Source of the DNA: Nostocoides sp.
GTDB lineage: Bacteria > Actinomycetota > Actinomycetes > Actinomycetales > Dermatophilaceae
NCBI GenBank assembly: GCA_016702415.1
Contig: JADJEA010000001.1
Location: 1,655,001 to 1,719,000, forward strand
DNA: 64,000 bases
Direction of reading: 5' to 3'
Position 1 is the stretch's first letter. Every line of letters starts with the position of its first letter. A model generated the notes under the pieces. It was not told where the DNA came from. It saw only the letters and a program-made list of their open reading frames with translations, and did not search any database. A program made the position numbers and the translations under genes. Below, one piece after another: positions 12,300-20,896 of this stretch.

Positions 12300-13303
12300 C
12301 CGGACTTTCCTGTCTCCTCGAGCGGTATCGGGCCCTGGTGTGCGACCTCGACGGCGTGATCTATCGCGGGCAGGCCGCGGTGCCCCATGCCGTAGAAGCC
12401 CTGAGCGCGGCGGGGCTGCCGGTGATCTACGCGACGAACAACGCGTCCCGAACCCCAGGTGAGGTCGCCGAGCACCTGGTTGCGTTGGGCCTGCCCACGA
12501 GCGCCGAGCAGGTCATCAACAGCTCGATGGCCGGTGCGGCAGAGGTGGCCCGCCGCTTTCTTGCCGGTTCCCCGGTCCTGGCCATTGGTGGCGACGGCGT
12601 CGCTGCGGCGTTGCGGGACGCGGGTCTTTCTGTGGTGACGTCGGCCGCGGACCCCGTTGTCGCGGTACTCCAGGGGTACGGCCCGCAGGTTCGGGCGGTG
12701 GATCTGGGGGAAGCGGCATACGCCATCCAGGGGGGTGCCCTGTGGGTGGCGACCAATGACGACCTCACCCTGCCCACCGACCGCGGGATTGCCCCCGGGA
12801 ATGGTGCCTTGGTGGCGGCGGTCGCCCTCGCGGTCGAGGTTCGGCCGCTGGTCATGGGCAAACCGCAACCCCCGCTCTACCTGATGGCGAGTGAACGCCT
12901 CGGGGTGCCCGCGGAGAAGGTACTCGGCATCGGCGACCGCCTGGAGACCGATGTGGCCGGGGCAACGGCTGCGGGAATGGACTGCCTCCTGGTCTGCACC
13001 GGCGTGCACGGCGTCCGCGACGCCGCGCGGGCACCGCGGGAATACCGACCCCGCTTCGTCCTCCCCGACCTGCGAGGGCTCACCCGGCCGTATGCCGATC
13101 CCTCCCCCCACGACGGCGGCGTTGCGTGCGGGGCTGCCCTGGCGCGGATCGACGAGGGTCGCCTGAGCATCTCGGGAGACCTCGGGGATGATGGTCTCGA
13201 CGGCATTCGGGCCGCTCTCGTCGCCATCTGGACCCGCGCCGACGAGGGCGCGTCGGCCGAGGTCGTCACCCGCCTGGCGGAGCAGATTCCGCAACCCCGA
13301 TAA
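12296..13303 (+). CDS. HAD-superfamily phosphatase, subfamily IIA (NagD/p-nitrophenylphosphatase-like)
   Basis: 335 residues. The nucleophile motif DLDGVIYRG is at 17-25 (Asp17/Asp19), motif II is ATNNASRTPGEVAEHL, and motif III/IV are the lysine in VMGKPQPPLY and the acidic GIGDRLETDVAGATAAG. The order of the motifs and the cap domain between motifs II and III identify subfamily IIA. These are sugar-phosphate or nucleotide phosphatases; the substrate is unknown. GTG 12296 overlaps the upstream stop by 2 nt, and the preceding sequence in this frame has no conserved features. The C-terminal ~70 residues (VLPDLRGLTRPY ... EGRLSISGD) are an extension shared by actinobacterial members. Confidence 0.9.
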   Translation: MTGLSCLLERYRALVCDLDGVIYRGQAAVPHAVEALSAAGLPVIYATNNASRTPGEVAEHLVALGLPTSAEQVINSSMAGAAEVARRFLAGSPVLAIGGDGVAAALRDAGLSVVTSAADPVVAVLQGYGPQVRAVDLGEAAYAIQGGALWVATNDDLTLPTDRGIAPGNGALVAAVALAVEVRPLVMGKPQPPLYLMASERLGVPAEKVLGIGDRLETDVAGATAAGMDCLLVCTGVHGVRDAARAPREYRPRFVLPDLRGLTRPYADPSPHDGGVACGAALARIDEGRLSISGDLGDDGLDGIRAALVAIWTRADEGASAEVVTRLAEQIPQPR

Positions 13304-13341
13304 CCTGGACGTCTCACCCCAAGAACCGCAGGGAGAAAGCC

Positions 13342-14082
13342 GTGTTCGACAGCCTGATCCGCACCGCGTTGACGACGACGCTGCATGCGACCGAGATCGT
13401 CCTGACGCGCTCCTTGGAGGCCGTCAAGCTGGTCAACGACGCGCTCGGCAAGCCGATCGGCCACGAGCACGAGTCCCACCGGGCGCTGACGCGCGACGCC
13501 GACCCGGTTCGTCGGCAACCGTCGTGGCGACCGCCCGAGCTCGGCGACCTCGACGCGACCGCGGCGGCGCTGGCGGATCGTGGTCGGCGCAGCCCTGCCG
13601 TCTCGGCGCCGGGCTCCTCGCGCCCGCCGCGCGCGGCGGTACGCCGTCGACCGACTCCCGCGGTCGAGGAAGTCACGTGGGACCACATCGCCGCCACGAC
13701 GCCTGCTGAGCCCGCGTCTGTGCCACCGAAATCCACGCCGCCGAAGTCCACGCAACCGGAGTCCACGCCGCCGGAGTCCACGCCCGCCGTCACCTCCCCG
13801 GCGGCTCGGCGAGCACGGCGCACCGCGGCGCCCAAGGCTCCGACCGCGACCGCGCCGGCGGCCGCACCCGCCAAGAGGAAGCCGGCGACGCGCGCGACCG
13901 CGTCCGCGAAGACGACGGGCACCGAACGCACCACGCAACCGCCGACCGCAGCACGATCACGCAAGGCCACCACGCGGACCGCGAGCCCCCGGCCGGCCTC
14001 GTCCCGCACCCCCGCGTCCCGCACCCCCGCGTCGCGCACCGACCCGGTGACGCCGACGACTCCCGTCGAGGACGGTGAATGA
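13342..14082 (+). CDS. Hypothetical protein with a helical N-terminus and a long basic Ala/Pro/Thr tail
   Basis: 246 residues, not assigned to a family. Residues 1-40 form an amphipathic helix region (MFDSLIRTALTTTLHATEIV ... LVNDALGKPIG); residues 60-125 are a loose linker ending in VEEVTWDHIAA; the rest is low complexity, with PxKST/PxEST repeats of 15 bp at about 13730-13790 and a Lys/Arg/Ala-rich tail resembling histone H1 or HU-type tails. GTG 13342 follows GGAGAAAG. The tail would bind acidic polymers (nucleic acid or polyphosphate), but this is inference. It sits between the HAD phosphatase and tlyA and ends with an ATGA overlap with the next gene. Confidence 0.7.
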   Translation: MFDSLIRTALTTTLHATEIVLTRSLEAVKLVNDALGKPIGHEHESHRALTRDADPVRRQPSWRPPELGDLDATAAALADRGRRSPAVSAPGSSRPPRAAVRRRPTPAVEEVTWDHIAATTPAEPASVPPKSTPPKSTQPESTPPESTPAVTSPAARRARRTAAPKAPTATAPAAAPAKRKPATRATASAKTTGTERTTQPPTAARSRKATTRTASPRPASSRTPASRTPASRTDPVTPTTPVEDGE

Positions 14083-14276
14083 CGACCACACCGCCCCCGT
14101 CCGAGACGTTCCCCCCTGCCCAGGCCGCCCCACCCGGGGTTGCCGGGGATCTTGTCATCGACGCCGCAGTGGCGACCCTGCTGGCCGCGCCGGCGGAGGA
14201 CTTGGACGCCACGCTGGCCGCAGGGGAGGAGCTGCACCGCACATTGACGGCGCGCCTCGCCGATCTCGGGGAGTGA
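14079..14276 (+). CDS. Small hypothetical protein (65 residues)
   Basis: Begins with ATG inside the ATGA overlap with the upstream gene, so it is very likely translated with it. The N-terminal 25 residues are Pro/Ala-rich; the remainder is predicted helical and acidic (VATLLAAPAEDLDATLAAGEELHRTLTARLADLGE). Small genes at this spot, between the HAD phosphatase and tlyA, are common in actinobacteria. No function is known to me. Confidence 0.65.
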   Translation: MTTTPPPSETFPPAQAAPPGVAGDLVIDAAVATLLAAPAEDLDATLAAGEELHRTLTARLADLGE

Positions 14277-14307
14277 CCCGCTGAGCTCGCCGACCGGTGA
14301 CCCGGAC

Positions 14308-15141
14308 GTGCCCTCGCGACTCGACGTCGAACTCGTTCGCCGTGGCCTTGCGCGCTCCCGGGCCGTGGCCCGCGCCGTCATCGCCGCTGGCGAGGTCACT
14401 GTGGACGAGCGAATCGTCACCCGGCCCGCGACGGCGGTCGACGGTCACGCGCGGGTGGAGGTGCGGCATACGGCCACGGGGTGGGTCGGCCGCGGCGCCG
14501 ACAAACTCCTCGCGGCGCTCGCCGCGTTCGCACCATTGGGCCTGACGGTCGCGGGCCGGCGGGCCCTGGACGCCGGGGCGAGCACCGGGGGTTTCACCCA
14601 AGTCCTCTTGGCCCATGGGGTGGCCAGCGTCGCGGCCGTGGACGTCGGCCACGGTCAGCTGGCACCCTCCGTCGCCGCGGACCCTCGCGTCCAGGACCAC
14701 AGCGGCACCTCCATCCGGGGGCTGGACCCGCAGGCCGTCGGTGGAGCGGTGGATCTCCTCGTCGCCGATCTCAGCTTCATCTCGCTGACGACGGTCCTGC
14801 CGGACCTGCGGCGCCTGGTGCGTCCCGGTGCCGACGTCGTCCTCCTGGTGAAGCCTCAGTTCGAGGTGGGCCGCGGCGGGCTCGGCAAGAAGGGCATCGT
14901 CCGCGACCCACGCCGCCGGGCGCAGGCGGTCGAGCGCGTCGCCGAGGCCGCGCTCGCTGTCGGTCTGTCCCCGTTCGGCCTGATCGCCAGCCCGCTGCGG
15001 GGCAGCCACGGCAACGCGGAGTACCTCCTGTGGCTGCGCGCCACCCCGGCGCGCGAGGATGTCGGTATGCCGTGGGACGCTCTCCTTGCGCGGGTCGACA
15101 CCCTCACTCGCGCCACCACGATCCCGCAGGAGCCGGCATGA
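14308..15141 (+). CDS. tlyA: TlyA-family rRNA 2'-O-methyltransferase
   Basis: 277 residues. An S4 RNA-binding domain (SRLDVELVRRGLARSRAVARAVI ...) covers about 3-62 and a FtsJ/RrmJ-type Rossmann methyltransferase domain the rest: SAM-binding DAGASTGGFTQVLL near 88, VDLLVADLSFISL, and the KPQFEVGRG motif. In mycobacteria TlyA methylates 16S C1409 and 23S C1920 and controls capreomycin sensitivity; by homology the same is likely here. GTG 14308 keeps the S4 start. Its stop overlaps the start of nadK. Confidence 0.92.
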   Translation: MPSRLDVELVRRGLARSRAVARAVIAAGEVTVDERIVTRPATAVDGHARVEVRHTATGWVGRGADKLLAALAAFAPLGLTVAGRRALDAGASTGGFTQVLLAHGVASVAAVDVGHGQLAPSVAADPRVQDHSGTSIRGLDPQAVGGAVDLLVADLSFISLTTVLPDLRRLVRPGADVVLLVKPQFEVGRGGLGKKGIVRDPRRRAQAVERVAEAALAVGLSPFGLIASPLRGSHGNAEYLLWLRATPAREDVGMPWDALLARVDTLTRATTIPQEPA

Positions 15142-16064
15142 GCCCAAGCGCCCGCAGAGTGCTCCTCGTGTTGCACCCGCGCCGTCCCGAGGCCTGCCTG
15201 CTCGCCCATGATGTCGCGGGCATGCTGCACCGCGCCGGAGTCGATGTCGTCCTCGACCCCGAAGGCGTGGCCACCCTCGGCGGGCGGCTTCCCGACGGGG
15301 TGCGGGCCGCCGACTCGAGCGACCCGGCCCGGGACTGCGAACTCGTCCTCGTGCTCGGCGGCGACGGCACCATCCTGCGTGGGGCCGAACTCTCCCGCGG
15401 GTCCGGGGTGCCGCTGCTCGGGGTCAACCTCGGGCATGTCGGGTTCCTCGCCGAGTCCGAGAAGGAGCAGACCCAGGCGACCGTCGAGCGGATCCTCGAT
15501 CGGGACTACCACGTCGAGGACCGGATGACCCTCGACGTGACGAGTCAGGTGGACGGCAGGCCCTATTCGTCCACCTGGGCGCTCAACGAGGCGACGGTGG
15601 AAAAGGCCGCCCGCGAGCGGATGCTCGAGCTGACCGTCGAGATCGACGGCCGGCCCCTCTCGACGTGGGGCTGCGACGGCGTCGTGATGGCGACCCCGAC
15701 GGGCTCCACGGCATACGCCTTCTCCGCCGGTGGTCCGATCGTCTGGCCTGATCTCGAGGCCATCCTGCTGGTCCCGATCAGTGCGCACGCGCTCTTTGCC
15801 CGGCCCATCGTCGTCGGTCCCCAGTCGCGACTGGCCGTCGACATCGTCCCCGACACCGAGGGCTCGGGGGTGCTGTGGTGCGACGGCCGCCGCGCGGTCG
15901 ACCTGCCGCCCGGTGCCCGCATCGACGTATGCCGATCGGCCATGCCCGTGCGGCTGGCCCGGCTGCGTGCCGACCTGTTCACCGACCGCCTGGTCGAGAA
16001 ATTCCACCTGTCGGTCCACGGGTGGCGGGGGGCCGCGCGTCAGCGCGCGTCCGGCGGGAGCTAG
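15138..16064 (+). CDS. nadK: NAD kinase
   Basis: 308 residues; makes NADP from NAD using ATP or polyphosphate. ATG 15138 shares ATGA with the tlyA stop. Signatures are ELVLVLGGDGTILRG (GGDG motif, near residues 70-84), GVNLGHVGFLAE, ALNEATVEK, and the nucleotide-binding TPTGSTAYAFSAGGPI. The gene order tlyA-nadK-recN is a conserved actinobacterial cluster, which supports all three calls. Confidence 0.95.
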   Translation: MSPSARRVLLVLHPRRPEACLLAHDVAGMLHRAGVDVVLDPEGVATLGGRLPDGVRAADSSDPARDCELVLVLGGDGTILRGAELSRGSGVPLLGVNLGHVGFLAESEKEQTQATVERILDRDYHVEDRMTLDVTSQVDGRPYSSTWALNEATVEKAARERMLELTVEIDGRPLSTWGCDGVVMATPTGSTAYAFSAGGPIVWPDLEAILLVPISAHALFARPIVVGPQSRLAVDIVPDTEGSGVLWCDGRRAVDLPPGARIDVCRSAMPVRLARLRADLFTDRLVEKFHLSVHGWRGAARQRASGGS

Positions 16065-16067
16065 GCG

Positions 16068-17918
16068 ATGCTGCGCGAGTTGCGGATCCGCGGACTGGGG
16101 GTCATCGACGAGGCCGAAATCGAGTTCGGGCCCGGGCTCAATGTCGTCACCGGCGAGACCGGGGCCGGCAAGACCATGGTCGTTCAGAGCCTGGGCCTGC
16201 TCTTTGGGGCGCGAGCCGATCCGGGTCTGGTGCGCGCGGGATCGGCCCAGGCCGACGTCGAGGGCATCATCACGGCCGATGCAGAGCATCGCGCCTTGGC
16301 CCGGGCCCGCGAGGCCGGCGCCGAGGTCGACGACGAGCTGGTCCTCGTCCGCGTCGTCGGCGCCCAGGGCCGGTCGCGCGCTGTCGCCGGCGGTCGCACG
16401 GTGCCCGCGGGTGTCCTGGCAGAGCTTGCCGAGGACCTCGTCGTCGTCCACGGTCAGTCCGATCAATGGCGGCTGCGATCGGGCGAGGAGCAGCGGGCCC
16501 TCCTGGACGCGTTCGGCGGGGCGGCGGTGGCCGGGGCGCTGGGGGAGTATGCCGCGGCATACGACCAATGGCGGGCGGCCCTGGCGGAGTGCACCCGCCT
16601 GGAGGAGCTGACCCGAGCCCGCGCCGCAGACGTGCACGCGTTGCGGGCCGGGGTCGACCGCATCGAGGCGGTCGACCCGCAGCCGGGGGAGGACGCCGCG
16701 CTGCGCGCGGAGGACGAGCGGTTGGGGCGGGCCGAGACCCTGCGGGTCGCCGCTTTGGCCGCGGCCGCCGCGCTCTCCGGAGACGACGCGGCCGAGACCC
16801 CCGACGCCGGCGCCCTCCTGGCTACCGCCCGTGCCGCCCTGACTCCACAGACGCAGTTCGATCCCGAGCTTGCTGCGCTCGCGGCTCGGCTCGACGACCT
16901 GGCGAGCGTGATCTCCGATCTCGGTCGCGATATCTCCGCGTATGCCGATCGCATCGACATGGACGGCGCCCGCCTTGCGGCCGTGCAAGAACGGCGAGCC
17001 CGGCTGCGCGAGGTCACGCGGGATTTCGGCGGCGATGTCGCCGCGACCCTCGCCTGGCTCGGGGAGGCCAGTGCCCGGCTCTTGGCCATCGACACCGCCG
17101 GCGACGACCTCGAGGCTGCTCGCGCGCGGGAGGCGGCCCTGCGTGAGCGCGTGGGTGCCACCGCGGCCACGTTGACGTCGGCCCGCCGGGCCGCGGCGGC
17201 GGACCTGGGCAGCGCCGTCACCGGGGAGTTGGGGCACCTCGCGCTCCCCGGGGCAACGGTCACGGTAGCCGTCGGCGCTCGGGAGGACCCCGACGGTCTG
17301 CGCCGCGCCGGTGAGGAGGTCCCAGTGCGGGCGACGCGCGCTGGCTGTGACGATGTCGAGTTCCGCTTCCGCAGCGCCCCCGACCTGCCCGAGCGCCCGA
17401 TCACCCGGTCGGCGAGCGGCGGTGAACTTTCCCGGGTCATGCTGGCCGTGGAGGTCGCTCTCGGGGAGCGGGTCAGCGCGGTCCCGACCTATGTGTTCGA
17501 CGAGGTCGACGCCGGGGTGGGCGGCTCGGCCGCGCTGGATATCGGTGCCCGGCTCGCGCGATTGGCCCGCAGCGCTCAAGTGATCGTCGTGACGCACCTT
17601 GCCCAGGTCGCGGCGTTCGCCGATCGGCATCTGCTGGTCGTCAAGTCGAGCGACGGGCCGGTGACCGCCAGCGGCATACGACTGCTGGAGGGGGCGGAGC
17701 GCGAGGGTGAACTCGCCCGGATGATGGCCGGCACCGACTCCCCGACCGCGCGCTCCCACGCCGCGGAACTCCGTGCGCATGCGTCTTCTCTGTCCGGTGC
17801 GCCTGCCGGCGGGACCGTACCCAACGCCACGCCGACGAGGGCTGGATCAGCGAGGGCTGAATCACCGAGGGCTGGATCACCGAGAGGCGGCAGTGCCGGG
17901 CGGAGCGTGAAACGATGA
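16068..17918 (+). CDS. recN: DNA repair protein RecN
   Basis: 616 residues; an SMC-like ATPase acting early in double-strand break repair. Walker A is GETGAGKT near 25-32; two coiled-coil arms fill the centre (Ala/Glu/Arg-rich, about 170-370); the ABC signature SGGELSRVMLAVEVALGE and Walker B TYVFDEVDAGVGG follow, then the D/H-loop TLAQVAAFADRH-type stretch. The last ~45 residues are a species-specific basic tail built from 15-bp DNA repeats at 17836-17880 (RAGS/RAES/RAGS). The gene contains a 16-bp perfect palindrome made of two head-to-head GTATGCCG words at 16547. The end overlaps steA by 4 bp. Confidence 0.95.
   Translation: MLRELRIRGLGVIDEAEIEFGPGLNVVTGETGAGKTMVVQSLGLLFGARADPGLVRAGSAQADVEGIITADAEHRALARAREAGAEVDDELVLVRVVGAQGRSRAVAGGRTVPAGVLAELAEDLVVVHGQSDQWRLRSGEEQRALLDAFGGAAVAGALGEYAAAYDQWRAALAECTRLEELTRARAADVHALRAGVDRIEAVDPQPGEDAALRAEDERLGRAETLRVAALAAAAALSGDDAAETPDAGALLATARAALTPQTQFDPELAALAARLDDLASVISDLGRDISAYADRIDMDGARLAAVQERRARLREVTRDFGGDVAATLAWLGEASARLLAIDTAGDDLEAARAREAALRERVGATAATLTSARRAAAADLGSAVTGELGHLALPGATVTVAVGAREDPDGLRRAGEEVPVRATRAGCDDVEFRFRSAPDLPERPITRSASGGELSRVMLAVEVALGERVSAVPTYVFDEVDAGVGGSAALDIGARLARLARSAQVIVVTHLAQVAAFADRHLLVVKSSDGPVTASGIRLLEGAEREGELARMMAGTDSPTARSHAAELRAHASSLSGAPAGGTVPNATPTRAGSARAESPRAGSPRGGSAGRSVKR
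16547..16562. repeat. 16-bp palindrome made of two GTATGCCG words
   Basis: GTATGCCGCGGCATAC is two copies of the highly iterated octamer facing each other inside recN. The related 13-mer GTATGCCGCATAC occurs at about 21422 and 39512. Confidence 0.9.
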
Positions 17919-19105
17919 CGGCGATGAGGACCCGCCTGCTGCATCGTTCGCCCGGGCCACCGCCACCGGGCGCGACCGGGCGCGCACGGGTGGACCGGCG
18001 GACCAAGGATCTGACCAAGCGGCTGCGTCCCGGCGAGGTCGCCGTCATCGACCACGAGGACATCGACCGAGTCAGCGCGGAGGCGCTGGTCGCCTGCCGG
18101 CCGAGCCTCGTCGTCAATGCGGCGCGGTCGATCTCCGGCCGCTACCCCAATGTCGGGCCGGAGATCATCCTCGAGGCGGGCATCCCCATCCTGGATGACG
18201 TCGGGTCGGCGGTCATGGACAGCCTCGCCGAGGACGACTGGGTCCACCTCGACGGGTCCGTCATCAGCCGGGGAGACACCGTGGTCGCCACTGGCCGGCC
18301 GCTGAATCTCGACGGCGTCCGCGAGGAGATGGCGACGGCGCGGGAAGGGCTGTCGGGGCAGCTGGAGATGTTCGCCCGCAACACGATGGAGTATCTCGTC
18401 CGCGAGAAAGACCTGCTCATCGACGGTGTCGGCGTTCCCGAGATCCGCACCATCCTCGACGGTCGGCATGCCCTGATCGTCGTCCGGGGCTACCACTACA
18501 AGGAAGACCTGCAGGCGCTGCAGCATTACATTCGGGAGTTCAAGCCGGTTCTGATCGGCGTCGACGGCGGTGCCGATGCGCTGATCCAGGCCGGCCACCG
18601 GCCCGATCTCATCGTCGGCGACATGGACTCGGTCTCCGACGCGGCGCTGACCAGCGGCGCCGAGATCGTTGTCCATGCCTACCGTGACGGTCGGGCGCCC
18701 GGCGTCGAGCGAGTGCAGAATCTCGGTATCCACCCGGTGGTGTTCCCGGCGACCGGGACCAGCGAGGATGTCGCCATGCTGCTCGCCGACGACAAGGGCG
18801 CCACCCTCATCGTCGCCGTGGGCACCCATGCGACCCTCGTGGAGTTCCTCGACAAGGGTCGCAAGGGGATGGCCAGCACCTTCCTCACGCGACTGCGGGT
18901 CGGGTCCAAGCTCATCGACGCCAAGGGGGTTTCGCGGCTCTACCGGACTCGGATCTCCGTCTGGACCATCCTGGCGATGCTCTTGGTCCCACTCATGGTG
19001 CTCGGCCTGGCCCTGTCCTCGACGCCGGGGGGCTCGGTCATCCTCAACCTGCTCGGCGCCCGCTGGGACGACCTGTGGGCCACGATCGTGGGAGTGTTCA
19101 CGTGA
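17915..19105 (+). CDS. steA: SteA-like cytokinesis protein
   Basis: 396 residues. Homologues in corynebacteria act with SteB at the division septum and influence cell separation. The cytosolic part carries the conserved VDRRTKDLTKRLRPGEVAVIDHEDIDRVSAEAL near the N-terminus, SISGRYPNVGP, and a thiamine-pyrophosphokinase-like half (VDGGADALIQAGHRPDLIVGDMDSVSD, then PATGTSEDVAMLLAD and THATLVEFLDKGRKGMASTFLTRL). One C-terminal membrane segment (SVWTILAMLLVPLMVLGLAL) anchors it. The stop overlaps the start of steB, which confirms the pair. Confidence 0.85.
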   Translation: MTAMRTRLLHRSPGPPPPGATGRARVDRRTKDLTKRLRPGEVAVIDHEDIDRVSAEALVACRPSLVVNAARSISGRYPNVGPEIILEAGIPILDDVGSAVMDSLAEDDWVHLDGSVISRGDTVVATGRPLNLDGVREEMATAREGLSGQLEMFARNTMEYLVREKDLLIDGVGVPEIRTILDGRHALIVVRGYHYKEDLQALQHYIREFKPVLIGVDGGADALIQAGHRPDLIVGDMDSVSDAALTSGAEIVVHAYRDGRAPGVERVQNLGIHPVVFPATGTSEDVAMLLADDKGATLIVAVGTHATLVEFLDKGRKGMASTFLTRLRVGSKLIDAKGVSRLYRTRISVWTILAMLLVPLMVLGLALSSTPGGSVILNLLGARWDDLWATIVGVFT

Positions 19106-20061
19106 TCGACTTCCGCTACCACCTCGTCTCGCTGGCCTCGGTGCTCATCGCGCTCGCGGTTGGGATCGTCCTCGGGGCCGGGCCGCTCAACAGCGGCATC
19201 CTCCAGTCGGTCAACAGCGAGGTCAATACCCTGCGAGAGGACAAGGCCGACCTGCGCAGCCAACTCGACACCACCACCAAGGCCCTCGGGGTCCATCAGT
19301 CGTTCGAGGCATCCCGCCTCGCCACTCTGGTCGCCGACAAGCTCTCCGGCCGCACGGTCGTCGTCGTCGACCTCCCCGGAGCGCCCAGCTCCGTCGTCTC
19401 GACGACGGAGGACACTCTCACCAGCGCGGGAGCCATCCTCACCGGTCGCATCACCCTCGGCAGCGTGTATGCCGATCCCGCCCCCGCCGCTCAGGCCGCC
19501 CGCGCCGCCCTGGCGAGCGAGGTCGACACGGCGCTCGCGATGCCAGCCGGGGCGGTCGCCGGCTCCGGACTCGATCCGGCCATCGCCGCGTGCCTAACCG
19601 AGCGCACCGTCACCGGAAGTGACGGGGTCGGATTCGCGCCCACGCCCGAGGCCCGGACCGCGGCGTGGAAGCTCCTGCTCGACGCGGGGGTCGTGAGCCG
19701 GCCCCTCCCGGCCCAGGTGGCCACGAGCGTCGTCGTCATCGGTGGTCCGGCGCTCGAGACCAGCCCGGATGCGACCGCATGGGCGGACGCCGAGGCGGGC
19801 CTCGCCGGCAGCCTCGACAGCCGCGCCGACGGGGCGGTCTTGGTGGGGGACCTCGAGCCGAGCGAGACCCGGGTCGTCTCGCCCTTGATGAGCGTCCGCA
19901 CCGATTCGGCCATCCGCCAGCATCTTTCGACCGTCGACGATGTCGGAACGACCCTCGGGCAGGTGAGCGTTGTCGATGCCCTCACCGAGCAACTCGCCGG
20001 TGCCTCAGGGCAGTACGGCACCCTGACGGGGGCCACCCGTGTCTTCCCGCCGGTGGGATAA
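19102..20061 (+). CDS. steB: SteB-like / copper-transporter MctB-family membrane protein
   Basis: 319 residues. GTG 19102 overlaps the steA stop and gives the family N-terminus MIDFRYHLVSLASVLIALAVG, a single membrane helix, followed by a coiled coil (SVNSEVNTLREDKADLRSQLDTTT) and an extracytoplasmic domain. The family is named both for mycobacterial MctB (copper export) and for SteB, the partner of SteA; the neighbouring steA favours the cell-division role. An upstream GTG at 19075 in the same frame lies inside steA and is less likely. Confidence 0.85.
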   Translation: MIDFRYHLVSLASVLIALAVGIVLGAGPLNSGILQSVNSEVNTLREDKADLRSQLDTTTKALGVHQSFEASRLATLVADKLSGRTVVVVDLPGAPSSVVSTTEDTLTSAGAILTGRITLGSVYADPAPAAQAARAALASEVDTALAMPAGAVAGSGLDPAIAACLTERTVTGSDGVGFAPTPEARTAAWKLLLDAGVVSRPLPAQVATSVVVIGGPALETSPDATAWADAEAGLAGSLDSRADGAVLVGDLEPSETRVVSPLMSVRTDSAIRQHLSTVDDVGTTLGQVSVVDALTEQLAGASGQYGTLTGATRVFPPVG

Positions 20062-20896
20062 CCGCACCGGCCCGCTGTGCTTCGCGGGTGCGGCGGTGCT
20101 TGGCGGCGCGCTCGCGGCGGGCACGGAAGTCCTGCTGCGGCGACATCCTCCCGGAGGGGCCGCCCGCTGGACCCGGATCAACCATGCCGGCCGGCCCGTG
20201 TCGCTGCTCGAGGGGCCGGCCGCGATCATCGGTGCCGCGCTGGGGGCTGTCGGCGGCGCCCCTCTGATCGGGGCCGACCCGGCGCCCGCCCTGATCGCGA
20301 CCATCGGCTCGGGTTGCGCCGGAGTCCTCGACGACCTCGCTGGCGATGGGTCCAGCAAGGGCCTGCGCGGGCACCTCGGTGCCCTTCGTCAGGGGCGCGT
20401 CACCACCGGTGTGATCAAGATCGTCGCCCTGGGGGCTTCCGGGCTGCTCGCCGCCGATGGCCTTCGCGGAGACCGCGTCCACGGGCGACGTCGGGTCGCG
20501 GACGCCGTCATCGGGGGTGGCGTCATTGCCGGGAGCGCGAATCTCGCCAACCTGCTCGACCTGCGCCCCGGACGGACCCTCAAGGCGACGGTGATCGCGG
20601 GGGGGTGGCTCGGCATACGGCCTGGGCGCAGCCTCCCGGCGGCGCTGGCTCTCGGGGTCGCGGCCGCGCTCCTGCCCGACGATCTCGCGGGCCGGACCAT
20701 GCTCGGGGACGGCGGGGCCAATCCGCTCGGAGCACTCGTCGGCACGGCGCTGGTCGCCCAGACCGGTCCGCGCGGCCGGGCGGCCGCTCTGGCGCCCATC
20801 ACCGCGCTCACCCTCGCCGCGGAGAAGGTGAGTTTCACGGCGGTCATCGCCGCGACGCCGGGTCTGCGCGAGATCGACGCCTGGGGTCGCGCGTGA
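20039..20896 (+). CDS. MraY/WecA-like membrane protein (phospho-glycosyl transferase fold)
   Basis: 285 residues, mostly hydrophobic with Gly/Ala-rich membrane segments. It keeps two signatures of polyprenyl-phosphate sugar-phosphate transferases: RINHAGRPVSLLEGP (substrate-recognition loop near 43-57), and the acidic GVLDDLAGDGSSKGLRGH with GRTMLGDGGANPLGALVG later. It is shorter than MraY (about 360) and lacks part of the usual C-terminal helices, so catalytic activity is uncertain. GTG 20039 overlaps steB by 23 bp. Its place between steB and murJ points to envelope-precursor metabolism. Confidence 0.75.
   Translation: MSSRRWDNRTGPLCFAGAAVLGGALAAGTEVLLRRHPPGGAARWTRINHAGRPVSLLEGPAAIIGAALGAVGGAPLIGADPAPALIATIGSGCAGVLDDLAGDGSSKGLRGHLGALRQGRVTTGVIKIVALGASGLLAADGLRGDRVHGRRRVADAVIGGGVIAGSANLANLLDLRPGRTLKATVIAGGWLGIRPGRSLPAALALGVAAALLPDDLAGRTMLGDGGANPLGALVGTALVAQTGPRGRAAALAPITALTLAAEKVSFTAVIAATPGLREIDAWGRA

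Noticed and set aside
14856..17780. A 974-codon open frame on the minus strand across nadK and recN
   Set aside because: High-GC antisense shadow: the plus-strand genes carry all family motifs, and the minus-strand product is a low-complexity Arg/Gly/Asp-rich sequence without domains.
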